Shown piece after piece: positions 1 through 5,039 of a stretch of DNA of 5,039 nucleotides; within the stretch, counting starts at the first letter, position 1, and each line of letters starts with the position of its first letter. The translations under genes and the position numbers were made by a program. Under the pieces are notes generated by a model, which worked only from the letters and a program-made list of their open reading frames with translations, was not told where the DNA came from and did no database searches. Source of the DNA: Acidiferrobacterales bacterium (GTDB lineage Bacteria; Pseudomonadota; Gammaproteobacteria; Acidiferrobacterales; Sulfurifustaceae); assembly GCA_919902095.1 (NCBI GenBank), contig CAKKQL010000130.1:1-5039 (forward strand). The letters run 5' to 3'.

Positions 1-125
1 ACGTGTATTACCAAAGCTGGCATTGGCCGGCGTTCAATGTCGCGGATTCCGCCATCACTATTGGCGCCATCCTGATTGCGTTCGATGCCATCGGTATCGG
101 AAAATCGTCGCAGGGCACAGGTTAG
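1..125 (+). CDS. lspA: Lipoprotein signal peptidase (signal peptidase II), C-terminal end only
   Basis: This is the last 40 complete codons of lspA, cut by the left edge of the window; the frame begins at base 3 and ends at the TAG at 123-125. The inner-membrane aspartyl protease LspA removes the signal peptide from prolipoproteins after diacylglyceryl transfer to the lipobox cysteine. The visible part contains the conserved block [11 protein letters not shown]. Its Asp (codon 45-47) corresponds to the second residue of the catalytic Asp dyad in the family. A hydrophobic stretch follows ([16 protein letters not shown]), which is the last transmembrane helix, and then a short polar tail. The first catalytic Asp and the other helices lie outside the window. 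The gene directly precedes fkpB and ispH, the usual ileS-lspA-fkpB-ispH order of gammaproteobacteria, which supports the call. Confidence 0.93.
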   Translation, partial: VYYQSWHWPAFNVADSAITIGAILIAFDAIGIGKSSQGTG

Positions 126-127
126 GG
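123..127 (+). promoter_or_regulatory. fkpB ribosome binding site overlapping the lspA stop codon
   Basis: TAGGG combines the lspA stop codon with an AGGG Shine-Dalgarno core that sits 5 bases before the ATG at 133. This supports ATG 133 as the fkpB start rather than the in-frame upstream ATG at 76, which lies inside lspA. It also suggests translational coupling: a ribosome terminating on lspA stops on the fkpB initiation signal. Confidence 0.6.
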
Positions 128-132
128 CGCAT

Positions 133-585
133 ATGGCCGGGGACGTTACAGAGATTGGGAAGAGCAGCCTGGTGACGCTGCACTACACGTTGAGTCTCGC
201 CGACGGTCACATCGTCGAAACCACTCGCGAGACATCGCCCGCCACGCATGTCATGGGCAAAGGCGATTGGCTGCCGGTGCTGGAAGATCGCCTGCTGGGA
301 ATGCGCGCGGGAGATAGCCGCCGCTTCGAAATTGGCGCTGCCGAGGTCGGCGCGCCCGAGACGCCCGCGCCGCAGGTGATGCCGCGGGATGAATTTCCGC
401 CCGAGTTGAAGCTTGAGCCGGGCCAGGTCATCGGGTTCGCACTGCCCTCGGGCGAGGAAATTCCCGGGACGGTTCTGGAAGTTTCCGAGTATGAAGTCAC
501 CATGGATTTCTCGCATCCGCTCGCCGGTTGGGACTTGGTCTGGGAAGTTGAAATCCTGGAAGTAATACCCACCAAGGCAGGGTGA
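133..585 (+). CDS. fkpB: FKBP-type peptidyl-prolyl cis-trans isomerase, SlpA/FkpB type
   Basis: This 150-residue cytoplasmic protein has no signal peptide and is almost the same length as E. coli SlpA (149 aa). The family catalyses cis-trans isomerisation of prolyl bonds and acts as a chaperone through an insert-in-flap (IF) domain. Seen here are an N-terminal FKBP beta strand (VTLHYTLSLADG, about 14-25), the MGKGDW...LLGMRAGD segment (41-61) that forms the active-site wall, an IF-like insert (about 72-121), and the family signature MDFSHPLAGWDL (124-135), followed by the closing strand WEVEILEV. The DF(N/S)HPLAG motif is the best identifier. A start at base 76 would add 19 residues of overlap with lspA that do not resemble the family, so ATG 133 is chosen. 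The gene lies between lspA and ispH and is probably co-transcribed with both. The housekeeping role of SlpA is not well defined even in model species. Confidence 0.92.
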   Translation: MAGDVTEIGKSSLVTLHYTLSLADGHIVETTRETSPATHVMGKGDWLPVLEDRLLGMRAGDSRRFEIGAAEVGAPETPAPQVMPRDEFPPELKLEPGQVIGFALPSGEEIPGTVLEVSEYEVTMDFSHPLAGWDLVWEVEILEVIPTKAG

Positions 586-612
586 GTATATAACCGTCGT
601 TCTCGGGTATTA
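563..612 (+). repeat. 8-bp perfect inverted repeat across the fkpB-ispH junction
   Basis: TAATACCC at 563-570 (inside the last fkpB codons) is exactly complementary to GGGTATTA at 605-612, with 34 bases between the arms. The right arm ends 8 bases before the ispH ATG at 621, where the ribosome would bind. A stem here could affect ispH translation or RNA stability. The loop is long and the stem is AT-rich in part, so it may also be chance. No U-tract follows, so it is not a Rho-independent terminator. Confidence 0.35.
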
Positions 613-620
613 TTCGCATC

Positions 621-1556
621 ATGCAGGTTTATCTCGCCAATCCCCGCGGTTTTTGCGCCGGTGTGGACCGCGCCATCGAAATCGTCGAGCAGGCGCTCAG
701 GCTCTTCGGCACGCCGATCTACGTGCGCCATGAAGTGGTGCACAACCGTTTTGTCGTGGACGACCTGCGTGCCAAGGGCGCGGTATTCGTAGACGAACTC
801 GACGCCGTTCCCGACGGCGCCACGGTGATCTTTAGCGCCCACGGTGTGTCGCGCGCGGTACGCGACGAGGCCGCGCACCGCGGCTTGCGGGTGTTCGACG
901 CCACCTGTCCGCTGGTGACCAAGGTGCACATGGAGGTCGCGCGTCACCGCCAGAACGGAACGGAATGCGTCCTCATCGGCCATGCCGGGCATCCCGAAGT
1001 CGAGGGCACCATGGGGCAGGCAAATGACGGAATTTATCTGGTCGAGCGCGTGGAAGACGTGGCACGGCTCCAGATTCGTGACCCGAAAAACCTTGCCTAC
1101 GCCACCCAGACGACGCTTTCCATGGACGACACCGCCCGGATCGTCGAGGTTTTACGCACGCGCTTTCCTGCTGTCCGTTCCCCGAAAAAGGACGACATTT
1201 GCTACGCCACCCAGAACCGCCAGGACGCGGTGAAGCGGCTGGCGCAGTCCGTGGAGGTAGTGTTGGTCGTCGGTTCACCCAACAGTTCGAACTCCAACCG
1301 CCTGCGCGAAGTCGCGGCGGCGCAAGGCGCGCGCGCTTACATGATTGACGGCCCTGCCGATATCCGCCCGGAATGGCTTGCGGGCGCCGAAAAAATCGGC
1401 CTGACGGCCGGCGCGTCGGCGCCGGAGGTGTTGGTGCAGCAGGTGATTGCACGATTGCGTGAACTGGGCGCCGAAAAGGTGGAGGAGTCCGCCGGCCGGC
1501 CCGAGAGCGTCTATTTTCCCTTGCCGAAATCGTTGCAACCGGCGGCTATATCCTAA
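621..1556 (+). CDS. ispH: 4-hydroxy-3-methylbut-2-enyl diphosphate reductase (IspH/LytB)
   Basis: This 311-residue protein matches the usual length for the family. IspH reductively dehydroxylates HMBPP to IPP and DMAPP in the last step of the MEP isoprenoid pathway, using a [4Fe-4S] cluster in the cytoplasm. The three cluster cysteines are all present: C12 in [14 protein letters not shown]96 in DATCPLV and C194 in [11 protein letters not shown]. The substrate-binding residues are also seen: H41 (EVVHN), H74 (SAHGVS), H124 and the catalytic proton-relay E126 (GHPEVEG), the TQTTLS segment (162-167), and the [10 protein letters not shown] motif (219-228) with the late GASAPE loop (264-269). The start at 621 gives the conserved N-terminus MQ(V)YLANPRGFC and needs no extension. 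No good Shine-Dalgarno precedes it; the nearest G-rich bases are the GGG at 605-607. The gene follows fkpB by 35 bases and ends 15 bases from the convergent pilE. All key residues are intact, so the enzyme should be functional. Confidence 0.97.
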   Translation: MQVYLANPRGFCAGVDRAIEIVEQALRLFGTPIYVRHEVVHNRFVVDDLRAKGAVFVDELDAVPDGATVIFSAHGVSRAVRDEAAHRGLRVFDATCPLVTKVHMEVARHRQNGTECVLIGHAGHPEVEGTMGQANDGIYLVERVEDVARLQIRDPKNLAYATQTTLSMDDTARIVEVLRTRFPAVRSPKKDDICYATQNRQDAVKRLAQSVEVVLVVGSPNSSNSNRLREVAAAQGARAYMIDGPADIRPEWLAGAEKIGLTAGASAPEVLVQQVIARLRELGAEKVEESAGRPESVYFPLPKSLQPAAIS

Positions 1557-1571
1557 GCCGGCATCCCGTCG

Positions 1572-2075
1572 CTATTTGTCGGTCCAGCGGAACGCGTAGT
1601 TGCCGCCGGAGTCCGGACCCGCGTTGTTCTTGTCCCACGTCTTCACTCCTGTGGACCTAATCCGGAAATTTCCATCGTTGGCCTGTAGGCCGGTACCACC
1701 TTGGGCCGTAGTCGCCGGTGTTGCCTGAAGGATGTAGCACGAAGAGATTGGGCACGCGGTATCTGGCGTGACCAGCGTGATCACGTAATGTCTTTCGGGA
1801 GAGAGGTTGCTTAAACCCAATCCAGAACCTGCTGGTACAGGCGGGCACGTGGCAGGTCGTGCAGCGGTTATGCTCGGCGCATAACTGTTGCATTCGGTGA
1901 AAAACCGCTCCTGCTGGTTGGCCGCCTGCGTCAGCGCAATCTGCGCGTCTGAGCGTCGCGTTTGCCTCGTATAATTCTGGTAGCTCGGGTAGGCGATGGC
2001 GGCGAGAATGCCGATAATCACGACCGTGATCATCAGCTCGATCAGGGTGAATCCATGTGTGGCGTTTTTTTTCAT
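1572..2075 (-). CDS. pilE: Type IV minor pilin PilE-like, class III signal peptide
   Basis: This is a 167-residue prepilin. It begins [16 protein letters not shown]: a short charged leader that prepilin peptidase PilD would cut after G8, with methylation of the new N-terminal Phe. Glu5 of the mature protein (E13 of the precursor) is present, and the hydrophobic helix (about 9-29) is followed by [18 protein letters not shown], typical of PilE-type minor pilins. Also typical is the segment [12 protein letters not shown] (54-65). The C-terminal part has a beta region with [10 protein letters not shown] and a [18 protein letters not shown] stretch. Four cysteines (62, 77, 108, 113) could form two disulfides. 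The start at 2075 is preferred over the in-frame ATG at 2105 because it gives a standard short leader and has GGGG (2081-2084) 5 bases upstream. Minor pilins prime assembly and form the pilus tip with PilY1. As the last gene after pilY1 and pilY2, it takes the position of pilE in Pseudomonas. Other minor pilin names (such as a PilA-like pilin) are less likely given this context. Confidence 0.9.
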   Translation of the reverse strand: MKKNATHGFTLIELMITVVIIGILAAIAYPSYQNYTRQTRRSDAQIALTQAANQQERFFTECNSYAPSITAARPATCPPVPAGSGLGLSNLSPERHYVITLVTPDTACPISSCYILQATPATTAQGGTGLQANDGNFRIRSTGVKTWDKNNAGPDSGGNYAFRWTDK

Positions 2076-2117
2076 TTCATCCCCATTCGATTGCCCGAGG
2101 AGCATCGCATGTCTGGA

Positions 2118-2428
2118 CTATTTCGCGGGAGCCATTCGTATTTCAGTGATGACAGGTTTCCCCGGACCCTCAGGTTTGACCGCGTTGAGCTGGACCTTCA
2201 TACCCTTCCGCAAGTGTTGCAGCGTTCCGAGCGACCCGGTCGGCGTGTAGACCAGCGTGGCGGAAGTCACCCGGAACTGGATGTCCCAACAACGATAAGC
2301 CCGTTCTTCAGGTCCAGACTGTCCACTGATTTGCTCCCTTGGGAGGGCCACGATTCCGCCGCCGTCGGCGGCAGGACCAGGAGGCTGATGACAAGGACAG
2401 GAATTACCGCACCCATCAGTTTTTTCAT
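2118..2428 (-). pseudogene. pilY2: PilY2-like small exported protein, reading frame broken by a one-base deletion
   Basis: Two overlapping frames together make one sensible protein of about 103 residues. The first frame begins at ATG 2428 with MKKLMGAVIPVLVISLLVL, a signal peptide likely cut after PPTAA (about residue 24), and runs through SVDSLDLKNGLIVVG before ending at a TGA at 2267-2269. The second frame continues with DIQFRVTSATLVYTPTG, LRKGMKVQLNAV and VITEIRMAPAK and stops at 2118-2120. Joining them at the GGG run (2285-2287) as GGG-GAC requires one extra G. The interval is 311 bases, one short of a multiple of three. The joined protein has the short beta-rich pattern (VDSLDLKNGLIVV ... 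KGMKVQL ... ITEIR) of small periplasmic OB-like or DUF5666-like proteins. Its position between pilY1 and pilE matches PilY2 of Pseudomonas. The name rests mainly on position and size. Whether this is a real mutation, a recoded gene or a sequencing error cannot be decided here. Confidence 0.72.
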
Positions 2429-2434
2429 AGTCTG

Positions 2435-2439
2435 CTCCT
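2435..2439 (-). promoter_or_regulatory. Ribosome binding site of pilY2
   Basis: Read on the - strand this is AGGAG, 6 bases before the ATG at 2428. It is the best Shine-Dalgarno in the window and fixes the pilY2 start at 2428 rather than at the in-frame codon at 2464. That upstream codon almost abuts the pilY1 stop and would spoil the signal peptide. A strong, intact initiation site suggests the gene was recently, or is still, translated. Confidence 0.75.
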
Positions 2440-2466
2440 GAAATATCAGCACGTTCGGGCGCATAG

Positions 2467-5039
2467 CTATTTCAGCTGGCGCCAGGACTGCCGCCCGCCG
2501 CTCGTGCCGCCGACGTAATTCTTGATCGTCATCACGGCGCCGGTCGAGCCGCTCTCGGCCTTGAGGTCAGCCTTGTTGGCGGTGTCGCGGATGATCGTCG
2601 GCTCGGGCATGATGCCGATGCCGGGATTGATGCCGGCCACTGGTACGGTGCCGCCGATCAGATCGTCCGTGTCGTCGGTGACGGTTCCATCGTCGTCAAT
2701 ATCGAACACCTGTGCCGGCAGCCGCCCGCAGTTCCGCGGGTTGAGCTCCATGAGCCAACTGGTGCCGCCCGCGGTGCACACCGCGCTCTCCGGGATCAGG
2801 GTGGTGAAGATGACCCGCGGCAGGGCGCCGCCCAGCAGGATCGGGTTGGAGACCTGCTTTTCGCCCAGGCTGCCGGCCTGGGCGGTCAGCAGGTCCACGC
2901 GGCAGCCGAGGCATTTGTTGCCGGCCGCGGTACCGCAGGTGCCGTCGGTGTTCCAGTCGGGAACAAGGTCGGTGGTGATGCTGCGCACCGTGGTGGAGCC
3001 GATCGCCGTTTCCGAGAGCGTCTGCGGCAGCAGGTTCGCGCGCGCCACCGGCGTGCCGCTGCCGGTATAGGGCTTGTCCCAGACGCCGTAGAAGGTCTGC
3101 GTCTGCAGTGGGGTGGCGACGGTGCCGGAGGCGTTGTCGCCGTTGGCGACGTAGCGGCCGGTGCCGAAGTAGACCATGTAGCCGCTCAGGCCGTCCGGGT
3201 GCTTGCCGACCTCGGGGCGCACGGTGATCGGCTGCGCCACCGGCGTGCCGCTGCCGTCCACGGCCGCGAACAGCGGTTTCGGCGTGGTGCCGGATTTGTA
3301 GGCGGAGTCCCACGAGTCCGCATTGGCGCTGGTTACGTCCACCTTCCACAGGTTGCCGCGCAGGTCGCCGGCAAAGATGTAATCGGCGATGTAGTCGCCG
3401 TCGGTGTCCACCACCGCCGGGGCCGAAAGGCCGTTGCTGTTAAGGGTGGCCGTGGCGTAGGGATTGAGCACGATCTTCCTGATGAGCGCGCCAGTTACGA
3501 CATCCACGATGTAGAGCACGGCGTTCTCGTTCGCGCTGTTGTAGCCGTTGCCGAAGACCGCGGCCCACTTGCCGTTTTTCATCTTGACGATGGTGGCCTC
3601 GCCGTAGACGAAGCCCATATCGTCGCCGGCCGTGGCGCTGGCGGAGTCGAGGAATTCCCAGAGCGCGATCTTCGCGGCGTTGGCCTCCAGGAACTTGAGG
3701 TCGACCACCGTGGCCCCGTCCGGGTCGGTTACGTCGAGCGCGAACGCGCCCTTGCCGCCGCCGGCTAGCACGCCCACGAGCACGGTGCGCCAGCAGCCGC
3801 CGGTGGGGCAGGCGCTACCGCTCACGTTCGTGAACGCGCCGAAGGCGTCGCCCACGGTCGGCGAGCCGTCCACGTAATAGCGGTGGGCGTAGGCCGGGTT
3901 GGTGAGCTGGTTGAGGTCCGGATACACCATCGAGGGAACATAGGCGATTCTCTCCTCGCCCGTGGCTGCGGCGAAGCCGTGCAGCATGCCGTCGTTGGCG
4001 CCGACGTAGACCATCTCGCGGCGGTTGGCGTAGGTGCTGCGGAAGCTCGCGTGCGCCACCGCCTCCATGTCCGGCAGGAACGGCGGCGCGCCGACGTGGA
4101 TCGGCCCGGAGTTGACGATGTCGCCGAGCCAGGAATCGTCGTCGTCGTCGAACTCGCGGAAACCGTTGTCGTCGGCGTCGTCCACGTCGCCGCGTATATA
4201 TCGGAGCCGGAGCGAGCCCTTGGTGTCGCTGTCGGCGAGCGTCGTCGTGGCCGGATTGTCGTTAAGCATGCACTGCTGGGTGGCGCTCAGGTTGTTCCAG
4301 AGGAACGCCACCCCGCCCTGGGTGCCGGTGCTCTCGGCGCAGCCGCCGAGGGCGCCGGTGCGCCGATGGGTAAGGATAATGCGCTCGTCCCAGTCCTTGT
4401 CCTCGAGCGCCTCGGCCGCGCTCCAGACCACCCCCGAGTTCACGGCGCCGGCGCTGTCCAGCGACAGCGCGCGCAGGTCGCCGGTCCACTTCCCGCTGGT
4501 GAAGCGCGCCTGGTACAGGCGCGTGCTGGTGCTGAACGAGCGCGAGTTCACGGCCACCGCGGCCGCGGAACCGAGGCGGTCGCTGAGGATATCCTGGGTG
4601 TCCTGCAACACCGCGGCCAGGCCCTGGGGGTCGCTCGTGTTCAGGAACTGGCCGCGGCCGTTGTAGGCGGCGTGGCGCAGGTCGTCAATCTTGGTGCGGT
4701 GGCTGGTGGTGGCAGCCAGGGGATCCGGCCACGTGAAGCTGTTTTGGGCGTTCGGGGGGTTGGCGCTCAGCGTGCCCGAGGCGCCGAGGGCGAGGGCGTA
4801 GGTCACCATGTGCTGGTGCGTGGCGGTGTCCACGCCGGCCGTTACCGGAACGGCATTGCTCAGGTTGGTCGCCAAGTCGCGTTCGTAGTAGTGCATGGCG
4901 ATGTCGGCCAGGGTGTTGGAATAGCTGTCGGCGTAGGCGCCGCCGTCGAAACTGCCGGGGCCGTCCTCATCGGTGTTGCCGGGGCCGGTGAAACTGTCGT
5001 CCCACTTGCCGTGGGTCGTGACCACGGTGAAGTTCTGCT
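2467..5039 (-). CDS. pilY1: Type IV pilus tip adhesin/assembly protein PilY1, N-terminus missing
   Basis: The frame runs open to the right edge, so the true start lies beyond it; 856 complete codons are visible. PilY1 is an exported pilus-associated protein that promotes pilus assembly, counters PilT-driven retraction and acts in adhesion and surface sensing. The visible part (numbered from the Val codon 5023-5025) begins at the end of the N-terminal von Willebrand A-like region: QNFTVVTTHGKW, NTLADIAMHYY, WQHMVTYALAL-like THQHMVTYALALG and IDDLRHAAYNGRGQF. The linker YQARFTSGKWTGDLRA follows. The C-terminal beta-propeller then has LGDIVNSGPIHVG (300-312), YVGANDGMLHGF (340-351), YYVDGSPTVGD (383-393), LAGGGKGAFALDVTDP (420-435), FGNGYNS (491-497), FAGDLRGNLWKVDV (551-564), YFGTGRYV (619-626) and GTSWLMELNP (754-763). 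The calcium loop DTDGDYIAD lies at 540-548. An RGD motif is at 278-280. Oddities are THGKW where TDG is expected, an acidic insert at 280-297, and a Cys cluster at 697-708. The pilY2 start lies 38 bases downstream of the stop, so the genes are probably one operon. Confidence 0.95.
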   Translation of the reverse strand, partial: QNFTVVTTHGKWDDSFTGPGNTDEDGPGSFDGGAYADSYSNTLADIAMHYYERDLATNLSNAVPVTAGVDTATHQHMVTYALALGASGTLSANPPNAQNSFTWPDPLAATTSHRTKIDDLRHAAYNGRGQFLNTSDPQGLAAVLQDTQDILSDRLGSAAAVAVNSRSFSTSTRLYQARFTSGKWTGDLRALSLDSAGAVNSGVVWSAAEALEDKDWDERIILTHRRTGALGGCAESTGTQGGVAFLWNNLSATQQCMLNDNPATTTLADSDTKGSLRLRYIRGDVDDADDNGFREFDDDDDSWLGDIVNSGPIHVGAPPFLPDMEAVAHASFRSTYANRREMVYVGANDGMLHGFAAATGEERIAYVPSMVYPDLNQLTNPAYAHRYYVDGSPTVGDAFGAFTNVSGSACPTGGCWRTVLVGVLAGGGKGAFALDVTDPDGATVVDLKFLEANAAKIALWEFLDSASATAGDDMGFVYGEATIVKMKNGKWAAVFGNGYNSANENAVLYIVDVVTGALIRKIVLNPYATATLNSNGLSAPAVVDTDGDYIADYIFAGDLRGNLWKVDVTSANADSWDSAYKSGTTPKPLFAAVDGSGTPVAQPITVRPEVGKHPDGLSGYMVYFGTGRYVANGDNASGTVATPLQTQTFYGVWDKPYTGSGTPVARANLLPQTLSETAIGSTTVRSITTDLVPDWNTDGTCGTAAGNKCLGCRVDLLTAQAGSLGEKQVSNPILLGGALPRVIFTTLIPESAVCTAGGTSWLMELNPRNCGRLPAQVFDIDDDGTVTDDTDDLIGGTVPVAGINPGIGIMPEPTIIRDTANKADLKAESGSTGAVMTIKNYVGGTSGGRQSWRQLK
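3382..3408 (-). other. Calcium-binding loop of PilY1 (DTDGDYIAD)
   Basis: This segment of pilY1 encodes D-T-D-G-D-Y-I-A-D (540-548), with Asp at positions 1, 3, 5 and 9 of an EF-hand-like loop, directly before FAGDLRGNLWKVD. In Pseudomonas PilY1 the equivalent loop of the C-terminal propeller binds calcium and controls whether PilY1 opposes PilT-driven retraction. All acidic ligands are kept here, which suggests the calcium control is retained. The assignment by motif and flanking sequence is strong, but binding itself is inferred. Confidence 0.8.
4135..4194 (-). other. RGD motif and adjacent acidic EF-hand-like loop in PilY1
   Basis: The segment encodes RGD (278-280, bases 4186-4194) followed by VDDADDNGFREFDDDDD (281-297). 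Taking D283 as loop position 1, it has Asp, Asp and Asn at positions 1, 3 and 5, Gly at 6, Glu at 9 and Asp at 12, an EF-hand-like spacing. The final Asp tract is coded by four GAC codons and one GAT, a short trinucleotide repeat. It ends just before SWLGDIVNSGP, the junction into the beta-propeller. An RGD with a nearby calcium site was reported for integrin binding by P. aeruginosa PilY1. Whether this RGD is exposed or used in the same way is unknown. Confidence 0.55.

Noticed and set aside
76..132. Upstream in-frame ATG for fkpB at 76
   Set aside because: It would overlap lspA by 50 bases and add residues not found in the family; ATG 133 has a ribosome binding site and gives the normal length.
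207..992. Open frame of 261 aa on the - strand opposite fkpB and ispH
   Set aside because: It lies antisense to two well-supported genes and has no recognisable motif or initiation site.
1539..1562. Possible terminator hairpin between ispH and pilE
   Set aside because: The stem is only about 5 bp and no T-run follows on either strand; GCCGGC at 1557-1562 is a bare palindrome without a loop.
2285..2290. Programmed -1 frameshift site in pilY2
   Set aside because: The zero-frame codons GTT GGG ACA do not give re-pairing of tRNAs after a -1 slip, and no obvious stimulatory hairpin was seen, so a deletion or read error is simpler.
2118..2351. A separate small gene in the second pilY2 frame starting at a GTG at 2349-2351
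   Set aside because: It has no ribosome binding site, its first 20 or so residues look like noise, and the sensible part continues the pilY2 protein after a one-base correction.
2696..3349. Long open frame (217 aa) on the - strand within pilY1
   Set aside because: It is rich in Arg, Gly, Ala and Pro, as expected for an out-of-frame reading of a GC-rich gene, and it lies wholly inside pilY1, whose family motifs are unmistakable.
3199..3768. Open frame of 189 aa on the + strand opposite pilY1
   Set aside because: It is antisense to conserved propeller motifs, with composition typical of a shadow frame in GC-rich DNA.

Overview
The window is a chromosomal segment from a Gram-negative bacterium, most likely a gammaproteobacterium with a fairly high GC content. 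Two conserved gene blocks converge here. The order lspA-fkpB-ispH on the + strand facing pilE-pilY2-pilY1 on the - strand matches, from general knowledge, the order next to the minor pilin cluster of Pseudomonas aeruginosa and several other type IV piliated gammaproteobacteria. The species cannot be named from the sequence.

Positions 1-1556 (+ strand) hold the 3' end of lspA (lipoprotein signal peptidase), a complete SlpA/FkpB-type FKBP peptidyl-prolyl isomerase, and a complete ispH (last step of the MEP isoprenoid pathway). The genes are tightly packed. The lspA stop codon forms part of the fkpB ribosome binding site, and 35 bases separate fkpB from ispH. These are housekeeping functions: outer-membrane lipoprotein maturation, protein folding and isoprenoid precursor supply.

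Positions 1572-5039 (- strand) hold the distal part of a type IV pilus minor pilin/adhesin operon, read from right to left. First comes most of PilY1, the pilus-tip adhesin and assembly factor, with its N-terminus beyond the right edge. Next is a small exported PilY2-like protein whose reading frame is broken by an apparent one-base deletion, and last is the minor pilin PilE. PilE and PilY1 would act together in the pilus tip/priming complex. PilY2 is encoded between them in the same order as in Pseudomonas, and its exact role is poorly defined. The two blocks meet tail to tail with only 15 bases between the ispH and pilE stop codons.

No mobile element, RNA gene, CRISPR array or new multi-gene system was seen. 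The points most worth a second look are the broken pilY2 frame, an RGD motif followed by an unusually acidic EF-hand-like loop in PilY1, a His in place of the expected Asp in the PilY1 von Willebrand A (vWA) domain motif, and an inverted repeat ahead of ispH, which lacks a clear Shine-Dalgarno sequence. There is no gene-free stretch longer than 42 bases.
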